Assembly: GCA_019753375.1 (NCBI GenBank) | Contig: JAIELC010000039.1 | Coordinates: forward strand, 1-58,509 | Direction: 5' to 3' | Length of the DNA stretch: 58,509 bases | Source of the DNA: Sphingomonas sp. | GTDB taxonomy: Bacteria; Pseudomonadota; Alphaproteobacteria; Sphingomonadales; Sphingomonadaceae | In this document: positions 50,914-58,509 of the stretch, one piece after another | Layout: each line of letters opens with the position of its first letter | How positions within the stretch are numbered: the first letter of the stretch is position 1 | Position numbers and translations under genes: made by a program | The notes under the pieces: model-generated | Told to the model about the DNA's origin: nothing | Databases searched by the model: none | What the model saw: the letters and a program-made list of their open reading frames with translations, nothing else

Positions 50914-51999
50914 CTCGCGTTCGACATGGCTGGAGAAAACATCTTCTGCCGGGCGCTGGTTCGACAGATCGATATCGGGAGCCATCGGGCCGTCGGTCCG
51001 GATCCCCTGAATCGCGAGCTTGGCAAGCTTCCACGGCTTGCTGATCGAATCTGCGGCGGCGGTGCCTTCAAAGCCGCAATGGACCATGCAATCGGCGCAT
51101 TTTTCATACTTGCCGACGCCGTATTTTTCCCACTCCGTGCCTTCCATCAGCTCGGCAAAGGTCTGCACATAGCCTTCGCCCAGCAGATAGCAGGGCTTCT
51201 GCCAGCCAAAGACGGTGCGCAGCGGCATCGACCAGGGCGTGCATTCATAGGTCTGGTTGCCCGCCAGAAAATCGAGGAACAATGGTGAGTTGGTAAAGGT
51301 CCATGCCTTGCCGCCATTGCCGCGTTTGAACACGTCGCGGAAGAACTTGCGGGTCTTTTCGCGATTGAAGAAATGCTCCTGATCGGCGGCGCGCTCATAA
51401 GCGTAGCCGGGCGAGATGGTGATCTCGACGCCCATTTCCTTCATCGTGTCGAAGAAACTGGCGAGCCGGGCAGGATCATGTCCGTCAAACACCGTGCAAT
51501 TAACCTGAACGCGGAAACCACGCTCCTTGGCGACGGTGATCGCGTCGATGCAGGTGTCATAGACGCCGTCCTGGCAGACCGAATGGTCATGCGCGCCCTG
51601 ATCACCATCCAGATGGATCGACCAGGTAAAGAAATCGGACGGCGCGTAATCGTCGATCTTCTTCTTCAGCAGCAGCGCATTGGTGCACAGAATGACGAAC
51701 TTCTTCTTCGCGATATAGCCTTTGACGATCTTGGGCATATCGCGGTGGAGCAGCGGTTCGCCGCCGGCGATCGACACCGCAGGCGCGCCGCATTCGTCGA
51801 TCGCATCCATGCACTGGTCATAGCTCAGCCGCTGATTGAGAATGGCATCGGGATAGTCGATCTTGCCGCAGCCGGCGCATGCCAGATTGCAGCGCAGCAA
51901 CGGCTCAAGCATCAGCACCAGCGGATATTTCTTGCCGCTGAGTTGCTTCTTGACGGTGTAGCTGCCGATCCGGACCAGCGGTGCGAGTGGAAGACCCAT
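50854..51999 (-). CDS. hpnH: Adenosylhopane synthase HpnH (radical SAM)
   Basis: A 381-residue radical SAM enzyme adding a 5'-deoxyadenosyl group to diploptene, the first step of C35 side-chain synthesis. The SAM cluster motif is CNLACAGC (residues about 37-44), and SIAGGEPLLHRDM, NGDLDG-like SIHLDGDQGAHD and the C-terminal cysteine cluster CADCMVHCGFEG are as in HpnH. The 3' end overlaps hpnG by 60 bases on the opposite strand. It follows ispH by 12 bases. Confidence 0.95.
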   Translation of the reverse strand: MGLPLAPLVRIGSYTVKKQLSGKKYPLVLMLEPLLRCNLACAGCGKIDYPDAILNQRLSYDQCMDAIDECGAPAVSIAGGEPLLHRDMPKIVKGYIAKKKFVILCTNALLLKKKIDDYAPSDFFTWSIHLDGDQGAHDHSVCQDGVYDTCIDAITVAKERGFRVQVNCTVFDGHDPARLASFFDTMKEMGVEITISPGYAYERAADQEHFFNREKTRKFFRDVFKRGNGGKAWTFTNSPLFLDFLAGNQTYECTPWSMPLRTVFGWQKPCYLLGEGYVQTFAELMEGTEWEKYGVGKYEKCADCMVHCGFEGTAAADSISKPWKLAKLAIQGIRTDGPMAPDIDLSNQRPAEDVFSSHVERELAKIKAADPNADKRVANAA

Positions 52000-52011
52000 A
52001 TTCTTGCTATC

Positions 52012-52980
52012 CTATTCCGCCGCGACGGGCGTTGCCGCGGTTGCGGCCAGTTTCGGGATGTTCCTTAGCTCCGAAGGCAGGCTGAATTCCAGCGTTTCTT
52101 CGATGCCATCCAATTGCGATACCTCAACCGGCCCCAAAGCGCGAAGCGCGGCGATAACGCTGTCGACCAATTCATCGGGCGCAGAGGCACCGGCGGTCAG
52201 GCCAACGGTCGTCACGCCCTCAAACCAGCGCGGGTCGATCGCGCTGCCATCGGCCACCAGATAGCTCGGCAAGCCTTCATCGATGCCGATTTCGCGCAAC
52301 CGGCTGCTGTTCGAGCTGTTGGGCGATCCCACGACCAGCAGGACATCGGCAACGCGGCACAGATCGCGCACCGCCGTCTGGCGGTTCTGGGTCGCGTAGC
52401 AAATGTCCGAAATGTTCGGCCCGGTGATGTCGGTAAAGCGCGCATTGAGCGCCGCGATAATCCCGCGCGTATCGTCGACGCTGAGCGTCGTCTGGGTGAT
52501 ATAGGCCAGTGCCGCATCGACCGGCAGATCGAGCGCCGCGACGTCCGCTTCTGACTGGACGAGATGGATCGGCGCGTCGACCTGGCCGATTGTCCCTTCG
52601 ACTTCGGCATGACCGGCATGGCCGATCAGAATCAGCGTGCGCCCCGATGCCGCATAGCGCCTGCCTTGATTGTGGACTTTGGTGACAAGCGGGCACGTCG
52701 CATCAAGCACCGGCAGGCCGCGCGCCGCCGCCTCTGCCTCCACCGACTTTGCAACACCGTGGGCGCTGAAAACCGTGCGTGCGCCTTCGGGCACTTCGTC
52801 CAGCTCGTCGACAAAAATTGCGCCCTTGCCGCGCAACGTGTCAACCACGTGGCGGTTATGGACGATTTCGTGCCGGACATAGACCGGCGATCCGTAGAGA
52901 TTAATCGCCCGCTCGACGATGTCGATCGCACGCACAACACCCGCACAAAACCCGCGCGGATTAGCCAAAATTACCTGCAA
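52012..52980 (-). CDS. ispH: 4-hydroxy-3-methylbut-2-enyl diphosphate reductase
   Basis: A 322-residue iron-sulfur reductase, last step of the MEP isoprenoid route giving IPP and DMAPP. The three cluster cysteines are seen in [24 protein letters not shown] and [13 protein letters not shown]. Other landmarks: [46 protein letters not shown]. It heads an ispH-hpnH transcription unit, directly coupling precursor supply with hopanoid extension. A 334-base divergent region separates it from hpnM. Confidence 0.97.
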   Translation of the reverse strand: MQVILANPRGFCAGVVRAIDIVERAINLYGSPVYVRHEIVHNRHVVDTLRGKGAIFVDELDEVPEGARTVFSAHGVAKSVEAEAAARGLPVLDATCPLVTKVHNQGRRYAASGRTLILIGHAGHAEVEGTIGQVDAPIHLVQSEADVAALDLPVDAALAYITQTTLSVDDTRGIIAALNARFTDITGPNISDICYATQNRQTAVRDLCRVADVLLVVGSPNSSNSSRLREIGIDEGLPSYLVADGSAIDPRWFEGVTTVGLTAGASAPDELVDSVIAALRALGPVEVSQLDGIEETLEFSLPSELRNIPKLAATAATPVAAE

Positions 52981-53314
52981 GGGATGATCCTTTCGTTCCC
53001 CCGGACGTTGCCACAGGCCAGACCACGCGTCGAATTGCGCAGCTTTGTGGCGGATTTATGCTTTACGACGCCGCTATCCGCCGACATCATGCTGCAGCAC
53101 AGCATAATAGCCATCTTGTGTTGAATTCAAAGCAGGAAATCGGACTCCAATGCCAGAGATGGGCGTTGCGCCGCGTCCGCACTGCGCGCGATGACAGATT
53201 TTTCTGCCCGATTTTCGCCTTTAGTGGCATTTATGCCGCTAGAGGTGCAGGGGGTGGACGGTTTCGCGACGGCCTTCTATCGGCCGGGGAACCATCGACC
53301 AGGAGCGTTGGTAA
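52981..53314. other. Divergent control region between ispH and hpnM, no gene seen
   Basis: About 334 bases without a convincing reading frame. It holds small palindromes ATGCTG-CAGCA-CAGCAT (near 53089-53105), TTGAATTCAA (about 53120-53129) and GGCAT-TT-ATGCC (about 53223-53235), a possible hpnM promoter, and the hpnM ribosome-binding site AGGAG at 53301-53305. Promoters for ispH must also lie here. Confidence 0.5.
53035..53062 (+). promoter_or_regulatory. Possible promoter for hpnM
   Basis: TTGCGC (53035-53040) and TATGCT (53057-53062) with a 16-base spacer. Matches to the consensus are moderate and the leader would be about 250 bases, so this is a weak call. Confidence 0.3.
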
Positions 53315-53920
53315 ATGAGATTGTTGAATAATGCGGTTGTTTGCGTCGCGGCGATGATGGTCGTCGCCCCGGCGACCGCCCAGACCGCCGATCCGGCCCG
53401 GCTGACAGTACAAAATCTGAGCGATGGGCTGATCACGATCATGAAGGGCGGCAGCAAGCTGGGGTTCGCCGGACGGGCGAGCAGCATTGCGCCGGTTGTC
53501 GACCGTGCGTTCGATCTGCCCTTGCTGACGCGACTGGCCGTCGGTCCGGCCTGGACCAGCGCTGCCCCGGCGGACCGTGCCGCGTTGATCGGCGCCATGC
53601 GCAAGCTGACGATCAATCAATATGCCGATAATTTCGACAGCTGGTCGGGCCAGCAGTTCATTGTCAGCCCCAAGGTTGATGTGCGCGGCACCGATCGCGT
53701 CGTCAGTACCAAACTGACCCAGCCCAAGGGCGACACGGTCACCATCGCCTATCGGTTGCGCCAAAATGGCAGCGACTGGCGGATTGTCGACGTGTTCTAC
53801 CAGAATTCGATCAGCCAGATCACCACGCGGCGTAATGACTTTCAGGCGGTTCTGGCCAAGGGCGGCGTCAAGGCGCTGGTCCAGCACGTCAACAGTCTGG
53901 CGGACAAGGCAGCACACTGA
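53315..53920 (+). CDS. hpnM: HpnM, MlaC/Ttg2D-like periplasmic phospholipid/hopanoid-binding protein
   Basis: A 201-residue exported protein: signal peptide MRLLNNAVVCVAAMMVVAPATAQ, then an MlaC-like fold (FDLPLLTRLAVGPAWTSAAPADRAALIGAMRKLTINQYADNF, ...GDTVTIAYRLRQNGSDWRIVDVFYQNSIS). MlaC carries lipids across the periplasm, and in hopanoid loci HpnM is presumed to do so for hopanoids. AGGAG lies nine bases before the ATG. Its stop overlaps the apparent CTG start of the MlaA-like gene. Confidence 0.92.
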   Translation: MRLLNNAVVCVAAMMVVAPATAQTADPARLTVQNLSDGLITIMKGGSKLGFAGRASSIAPVVDRAFDLPLLTRLAVGPAWTSAAPADRAALIGAMRKLTINQYADNFDSWSGQQFIVSPKVDVRGTDRVVSTKLTQPKGDTVTIAYRLRQNGSDWRIVDVFYQNSISQITTRRNDFQAVLAKGGVKALVQHVNSLADKAAH

Positions 53921-54954
53921 GCAATCCCACTGTCAGGCGCGGCGCGGGAGGCGTGCTGCTGATCGCCGCGCTGCTGGCCACGGGCGAGGTGTACGCACGC
54001 GACCCCATGGTGTCGACCGTCGCGATCGTGCGGGCAACCACGTCGGCGCCGGGCGCCGGGCAGCCGCCCGGCCCCGCACAACCCACCGTCACCAGCCGGC
54101 CCCGCCATACCAAGGGCGATTCGCTCGAGGGGATGAACCGCGCCTTGTTCAAGTTCCATCAGGGGATCGACAAGGCGTTGTTCCGCCCGCTGGCGCTATT
54201 TTACAAACACGTTATTCCCAAGCCGTTGCGGACCGCGATGCGGCATATCTTGTCGAACCTGTCAGAGCCGTTGGTGTTCATGAACGACACGCTGCAGCTG
54301 AAGCCCAAGCGCGCGCTCAAGACGTTGTCGCGGTTTGTGATCAATTCGACCTTGGGCGTGGGCGGGACGCTGGATATCGCGAAAACTGCCGATTTGCCGC
54401 ATCATGATAACAGCCTGGGCAATACGCTCGCGCGCTATGGTGTCGGCCCAGGTCCCTATCTGTTTATCCCGTTTTTGGGGCCGACTGATTTGCGCGACCT
54501 GCTGGGCGGGCAAGCCGAAAATCTGATCTATCCCTTGGCCATTGGCTTTCCGTTTGACCGGACCGATTATCAGATCTCGTCGGGGCTGGTGCAGGGGCTA
54601 GACCTGCGTGCCCAAAGCGACCCCGATTTCAAGGCGCTGCTCGACGGCGCGGTCGATCCCTATGCCACGCTGCGATCGGTGTTCCAGCAGTCGCGCGCGG
54701 CCGAAATTGCCGAGATCAAGGGCGAAGCGGCCAAGTCAGCGCTGGATGACCCGCTGATCGACCCGGAACCATCGGGGGCCGATAATGCGCCGCCATCCGA
54801 TGACGCATCGGCATTGCCCGAACCGGTTGCGCCAGAATCAGTCGACGCAGCGGCGGCTGCGCCCCCCGTTATCTTGACCGAGCCGGGTGACACCAAAACG
54901 CCCGATCCAACGCCCACGCCAATCCCTAATCGGGTCGCGCTTCACACGCTCTGA
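53917..54954 (+). CDS. MlaA/VacJ-like outer-membrane protein with apparent CTG start
   Basis: A 345-residue MlaA (VacJ) family protein. Core: LEGMNRALFKFHQGIDKALFRPLALFYKHVIPKPLR, VFMNDTLQLKPKRALKTLSRFVINSTLGVGGTLDIA, DNSLGNTLARYGVGPGPYLFIPFLGPTDLRD. The C-terminal 90 residues are Pro/Asp/Ala-rich. With GTG at 53953 the signal peptide lacks its basic N-region. With CTG at 53917 it reads SNPTVRRGAGG before LLIAALL, has AAGG seven bases upstream, and overlaps the hpnM stop (CTGA). There is no lipobox cysteine, unlike enterobacterial MlaA. It probably receives lipids from or gives them to HpnM. Confidence 0.86.
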   Translation: MSNPTVRRGAGGVLLIAALLATGEVYARDPMVSTVAIVRATTSAPGAGQPPGPAQPTVTSRPRHTKGDSLEGMNRALFKFHQGIDKALFRPLALFYKHVIPKPLRTAMRHILSNLSEPLVFMNDTLQLKPKRALKTLSRFVINSTLGVGGTLDIAKTADLPHHDNSLGNTLARYGVGPGPYLFIPFLGPTDLRDLLGGQAENLIYPLAIGFPFDRTDYQISSGLVQGLDLRAQSDPDFKALLDGAVDPYATLRSVFQQSRAAEIAEIKGEAAKSALDDPLIDPEPSGADNAPPSDDASALPEPVAPESVDAAAAAPPVILTEPGDTKTPDPTPTPIPNRVALHTL

Positions 54955-57560
54955 GGCGTGCCGGGCCCGTCCGGCTTGGCCTTGGGCGGGCCGAGCAGCG
55001 CGGGTTCAAATATCAACGCGCAGACCAGCGTCCAGGCCAGCGACAGCATCAGGATCTTGCCCATGCTTGCCGTGCCCGGATGGTGCGACAACCAAAGCGC
55101 GCCAAAGGCGCTACCCGTCGCGAGCGCACTGAACAACACCGCGCGGGCAAGGCTTGATTGCAGCAGATCGGTCGCCCCGCCGCGCCACGCCATGACGAAA
55201 TAGATATGGAAGGCGACGCCCACGCCAAACAGCAACGGAAAGGCGATGATGTTGGCGAAATTGATCGGCTGGCCGATCACCACGCACGTGCCCAGCGTCA
55301 GAAACCCTGAAAGGACGACCGGCGCCAGCGTGAAGGCGACTTCGCGAGCATCGCGCAGCACGGCAAACAGCAACAGGCTGACCAGCACCAGCGCAATCAC
55401 GCCCGCCTGCACAAAGGCCCAGGCCACCGTCTTGCCGGCTTCCTGCGTGGCCACCGGCAGGCCGGTCGCCGTCGGCGCAACCGTGCGCACGGCCGATGAA
55501 AATGCCCGCAACACGCGGTTATCGTTGCTGTCGCCCCTTGGGAATACCTGCACTCGCGCCCGGCCATCTTTGGCGATCCAGTCGGCAGCAATTTCGGGCG
55601 GCAGGGTGGTGCGCGAAACTTCGCTCGCCTGCAGCACCGACCGCGCCTGATTGAGCATAACCTCGAGCGGCGCGACCAGCACGTCGGCCGCCCGGGTCCG
55701 AACGGCGGGCGCCGCCGCCGCAAGGCGCGTCAGGGTTTGGGCAAGCCGCCGCGCATCGACAGCCGCCGGATCGGCGGCGGTGCCAGCAACGCTGTTGAGC
55801 TTTGCACTGACCGCATTCAGCGCCGCCACGGTTTCGGCGTCGGTCGGCGACGCCGCAACATCGAACGGGTTGAGCGTCAGGTCGAGCAGGATCGAGGCGT
55901 CTTCGGTCAGCGCCAGCTTTTCGGGCTGATGGTCGGGAATAAAGCTATCGATCGAAATCGCCTGCGCGACTTGCGGCAGTGCCCTCAGCCGATCGGCGAG
56001 CGCGTCGGCCGCATCGGCATCGGGCGTCAGAATCGAAATGACGTTGGGCGTCCGCAGCGGATCTCGCAATAAATCACTCAGTGCCCGCATTGCCGGCCCA
56101 TGGGGGTCGCGCAGATGCAGCGGGTTGAAATCAAAACGCACCGCCGGCAGCAACGCGACGCTGATTACCATCGACACGCCAAATGCCCACAGCACCTTGC
56201 GGCGATTGGCATAGAGCCACAGGTCAACGGGCTTCAGGGCGGCGATGCCGACTTCGCGCATCGGCCGGCCTGGCTTCATCAGGACGATCAGCGCCGGCAA
56301 CAGGGTAATAGACAGCAAGAGCGCAATCGCCATGCCCAACCCTGCGATGATGCCGAGTTCCGAAATGCCGACATAATCGGTTGGCAAAAACGCGCCAAAA
56401 CCCAGAAAGATCGCCCCCGCCGCCAGCGCCAGCGGCCCGCCCAGAGCGGCTGCCGATCGTTCGAGCGCCAGCGCTAAGTCGGCACCCTCCAGCCGTTCAG
56501 CGTTGAAGCGAACGCAAAGCTGAATGCCAAAATCGACCCCCAACCCGACAAAGAGCGGGATGAACGCGATTGAGATCAGATTGAGCGCGCCAACACAGGC
56601 CAGCCCGATCGCGGTCGTGAGCACCAACCCGGCCAGAATGGTGACGACGATGCCCGCGACAATTTTCACCGATCGGGTTGCGAACCACAAGGTGACCAGC
56701 ATCGCCAGCGCCATGATGATGCCGACAAAGCCGATATTTTCTTCAAGCGTGGCAAATTCCTCATCGGCCAGCGGCACATCGCCGGTCGCCTGAATGCGCA
56801 CGCCGTGCGCCGGATCGAACCCCAGTCGGTTCGCCGTCGCGAACGCCGCATCGAGCGCGGCCTGGCCGGGCTTCAGATCGGTAAAATCAAGCACCGGTTG
56901 CGCCAGAATCAGTCGACGCAGCGGCGGCTGCTGCGCCTTTTGACCATCGGCGAACAGCGCCTGCCAGGAAAAATAGGCGGGCTTGCCCTGCACGACGTTG
57001 GAAAGGGCAGCGTCAAGCGCGCTGATCGGCTTGTCGATGTCGTCAAGGTTCGCCGAGCCCTGTTCGACGCCCGTCAGCATTGTGTCGAGCGACCGGGCAA
57101 CGCCGCGCAACGACGGGTCGGCGGCAAGCGGCCCGAGCAAAGGCTGCGCCCTGATCAGCGCCTGGGTGGTGGTGCGGACATCGTCGACCGAGCCAAACAA
57201 TATGCCATTGCGCGCCAGATAATCCCCGCCATCGGGCCGTCGCACGCGGCGGAAATGCGCCTTATCCTCGCTTAGCGCCGCGGCCAGCTTTGCCGCTGCG
57301 GCTTCGGCAATTTCGGGCGTCTGACCATCAATGATCAAGAGCGCCGTCTGGGTATCTTGCGGGAAGGCCGCGTTCAGTGCCGTTTCGTTCTGCCGCCAGT
57401 CGACGCTGGGCGAGATCAGCGCGCTGGTATCGGTCGTCATCGCAAAGTTGCCGGACGCAAAGACCGCCGCGGCAAGGGTCAGCACCGCAAAGACCAGGAT
57501 GTGGAGCCACGGCCGCCGCGCGCTGCGCGAAACGGTCGCAAAGATCGTCTGTTCGATCAT
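54942..57560 (-). CDS. hpnN: HpnN, hopanoid-associated RND (MMPL) transporter
   Basis: An 872-residue RND-superfamily protein with two sets of one plus five membrane helices separated by large periplasmic domains. The MMPL signatures are seen in FIPLFVGLGVDFGIQLCVRF and IAFPLLFGVGVAFHIYFVMAW. HpnN moves hopanoids to the outer membrane in Rhodopseudomonas. Its 3' end overlaps the MlaA-like gene by 13 bases in opposite orientation, and it follows a DUF2141 gene by four bases. Confidence 0.94.
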   Translation of the reverse strand: MIEQTIFATVSRSARRPWLHILVFAVLTLAAAVFASGNFAMTTDTSALISPSVDWRQNETALNAAFPQDTQTALLIIDGQTPEIAEAAAAKLAAALSEDKAHFRRVRRPDGGDYLARNGILFGSVDDVRTTTQALIRAQPLLGPLAADPSLRGVARSLDTMLTGVEQGSANLDDIDKPISALDAALSNVVQGKPAYFSWQALFADGQKAQQPPLRRLILAQPVLDFTDLKPGQAALDAAFATANRLGFDPAHGVRIQATGDVPLADEEFATLEENIGFVGIIMALAMLVTLWFATRSVKIVAGIVVTILAGLVLTTAIGLACVGALNLISIAFIPLFVGLGVDFGIQLCVRFNAERLEGADLALALERSAAALGGPLALAAGAIFLGFGAFLPTDYVGISELGIIAGLGMAIALLLSITLLPALIVLMKPGRPMREVGIAALKPVDLWLYANRRKVLWAFGVSMVISVALLPAVRFDFNPLHLRDPHGPAMRALSDLLRDPLRTPNVISILTPDADAADALADRLRALPQVAQAISIDSFIPDHQPEKLALTEDASILLDLTLNPFDVAASPTDAETVAALNAVSAKLNSVAGTAADPAAVDARRLAQTLTRLAAAAPAVRTRAADVLVAPLEVMLNQARSVLQASEVSRTTLPPEIAADWIAKDGRARVQVFPRGDSNDNRVLRAFSSAVRTVAPTATGLPVATQEAGKTVAWAFVQAGVIALVLVSLLLFAVLRDAREVAFTLAPVVLSGFLTLGTCVVIGQPINFANIIAFPLLFGVGVAFHIYFVMAWRGGATDLLQSSLARAVLFSALATGSAFGALWLSHHPGTASMGKILMLSLAWTLVCALIFEPALLGPPKAKPDGPGTPQSV

Positions 57561-57564
57561 GGGA

Positions 57565-58011
57565 TCAGGGCTTGGGGCCGCGCGCGCCGGTAAAATATCG
57601 CATTTTAAGCGTTACGGTCTTGTCACCGGCAATGCCGAAAATCGCGTCCTTCCATTTAGGCGGGCCAAAGCCGATCGGCGCATCGTTCGAAAACCCGACG
57701 CCTTCCTTCGGGATACCGAACAATCCCGAATCGACCTTTTTATTGTTGTTTTCGTCGTGCGTCGCCTGGATGCCATATTCCCCCGGTGGCACATTCGTGA
57801 TCCGGACAATGGTGGTCCCGGCAACCGCCTGCGCCTCCGCCAGCAATTTGCAGTCCTTCAGGAATTCGGCCTGCCGACACAGGTCAACATGCACGACACC
57901 CCTGGCGTTACGCACATTGGTAACAACCACCGTCAGGTCGGCATTGGCCCCGGCAGGACCATTGGCAAGCAACAGCAGCGCGGGAATAACCGCCAGTAAA
58001 CGCAGGTCCAT
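57565..58011 (-). CDS. DUF2141 exported protein
   Basis: A 148-residue protein with a signal peptide (LLAVIPALLLLANGPAGANA) and a DUF2141 domain: LTVVVTNVRNARGVVHVDLC near the start, IRITNVPPGEYGIQATHDENNNKKVDSGLFGIPKEGVGFSNDA in the middle. The DENNNKKVD stretch looks like a calcium-binding loop. The function of the family is unknown. It is tightly placed between dxs and hpnN on the same strand (gaps of five and four bases), so it may take part in hopanoid handling. Confidence 0.87.
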   Translation of the reverse strand: MDLRLLAVIPALLLLANGPAGANADLTVVVTNVRNARGVVHVDLCRQAEFLKDCKLLAEAQAVAGTTIVRITNVPPGEYGIQATHDENNNKKVDSGLFGIPKEGVGFSNDAPIGFGPPKWKDAIFGIAGDKTVTLKMRYFTGARGPKP

Positions 58012-58016
58012 GGGGA

Positions 58017-58509
58017 TTACGCTCTTACTTCCTCGACCTTCAGGTCTTCATTCCAGCGCAACGCCTTGAGCACATTGTCGACGATCGCATCGGCGTCGAG
58101 TTTTGCCTGCGCATACTGGATTTCGGGCTTTTCGTGATCCTGGAATTCATCGGGCAGCCGCATCGTGCGCAGCTTAAGCCCAGCATCGATCAGGCCGGTG
58201 TCGCTGGCAAAGGTCAGCACATGCGCGCCAAGTCCGCCCACCGCGCCTTCCTCAATGGTAATCGCGACTTCGTGGCTGGTCAGCAACTTGCGGATCAAGG
58301 CTTCGTCGAGCGGCTTGGCAAACCGTAGATCGGCGACCGTTGTCGACAGTCCCTTTGCCTCCAGCGCGTCCGCCGCCTTCAGCGCCTCTGCCAGTCGGGT
58401 GCCGAGCGACAGGATGACGACCTTCTTACCGTCGCGAACGATGCGCCCCTTGCCGATTTCCAGCTGCTGCATCACCTCGGGCATCGCCACCCCGGTACCG
58501 TTGCCGCGC
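58017..58509 (-). CDS. dxs: 1-deoxy-D-xylulose-5-phosphate synthase, C-terminal part (partial)
   Basis: The last 163 residues of Dxs, open to the window edge. The edge begins [12 protein letters not shown] as in Dxs (PRGxG motif), followed by the transketolase C-terminal domain: [43 protein letters not shown] and [20 protein letters not shown]. Dxs makes the first MEP-route intermediate. The dxs-DUF2141-hpnN order links precursor supply to hopanoid export. The N-terminal two thirds lie outside. Confidence 0.95.
   Translation of the reverse strand, partial: RGNGTGVAMPEVMQQLEIGKGRIVRDGKKVVILSLGTRLAEALKAADALEAKGLSTTVADLRFAKPLDEALIRKLLTSHEVAITIEEGAVGGLGAHVLTFASDTGLIDAGLKLRTMRLPDEFQDHEKPEIQYAQAKLDADAIVDNVLKALRWNEDLKVEEVRA

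Noticed and set aside
53058..53318. Possible 86-residue protein in the ispH-hpnM spacer
   Set aside because: Runs into hpnM in another frame, low-complexity sequence, no good ribosome-binding site and a hairpin-rich region; better read as control region.

Overview
The window reads as a chromosomal segment of a GC-rich alphaproteobacterium, most likely a sphingomonad (Sphingomonadales). The support is gene content and order: a complete hopanoid (hpn) locus joined to ispH and dxs, a rimP-nusA-ylxR-infB-rbfA-truB-rpsO-pnp translation/RNA operon, a two-piece (circularly permuted) tmRNA with an alphaproteobacterial-type tag, and short palindromic repeats of the kind common in sphingomonad genomes. 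I see no prophage, insertion sequence, CRISPR array, tRNA or rRNA.

Layout. 1-6.4 kb: tail of a sigma-54-type response regulator, a DUF815 ATPase, a HisKA_2-type histidine kinase, an ABC-F ATPase, and a PepSY protein / OmpR-type regulator / sensor kinase operon. 6.4-11 kb: acyl-CoA genes (crotonase, acyl-CoA synthetase, two hotdog thioesterases) and a PQQ-type sugar dehydrogenase. 11.2-22.4 kb: the rimP to pnp operon, with an unusual AT-rich gene of unknown function wedged exactly between infB and rbfA, tdk between rbfA and truB, and a palindromic repeat inserted in frame inside truB. 22.4-28.7 kb (minus strand): a polytopic membrane protein, an ABC1/UbiB-like kinase and a DUF1501/DUF1800 pair. 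28.85-29.2 kb: ssrA (tmRNA), minus strand. 29.3-38 kb: an Rrf2 regulator, mscL, a lemA-TPM-TPM-NUDIX operon, an NDUFS4-like subunit, hrpB, a CDF metal transporter, and a polyprenyl diphosphate synthase. 38-39.1 kb: three small genes (chorismate mutase, GFA-family protein, LMW-phosphatase-like).

39.1-58.5 kb is the hopanoid region. HpnC, HpnD and HpnE make squalene from farnesyl diphosphate, and squalene-hopene cyclase closes it to hopene. HpnH adds an adenosyl group and HpnG removes adenine. HpnI and HpnJ decorate the side chain. HpnA, HpnB and HpnL are associated proteins. HpnM, an MlaA-like protein and the RND protein HpnN look like a lipid-trafficking module. IspH and Dxs supply the isoprenoid precursors. 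The deacetylase HpnK, which in the described pathway acts between HpnI and HpnJ, is not in the window.

Points that stand out: a truB gene carrying a palindromic element as coding sequence; a foreign-looking gene fitted by overlapping start/stop codons into the infB-rbfA junction; and many NTGA stop/start overlaps, including two where CTG seems to be the start codon (TPM protein and MlaA-like protein), because the signal peptide lies upstream of any ATG, GTG or TTG. Product calls rest on reading the translated sequences; no database search was run.
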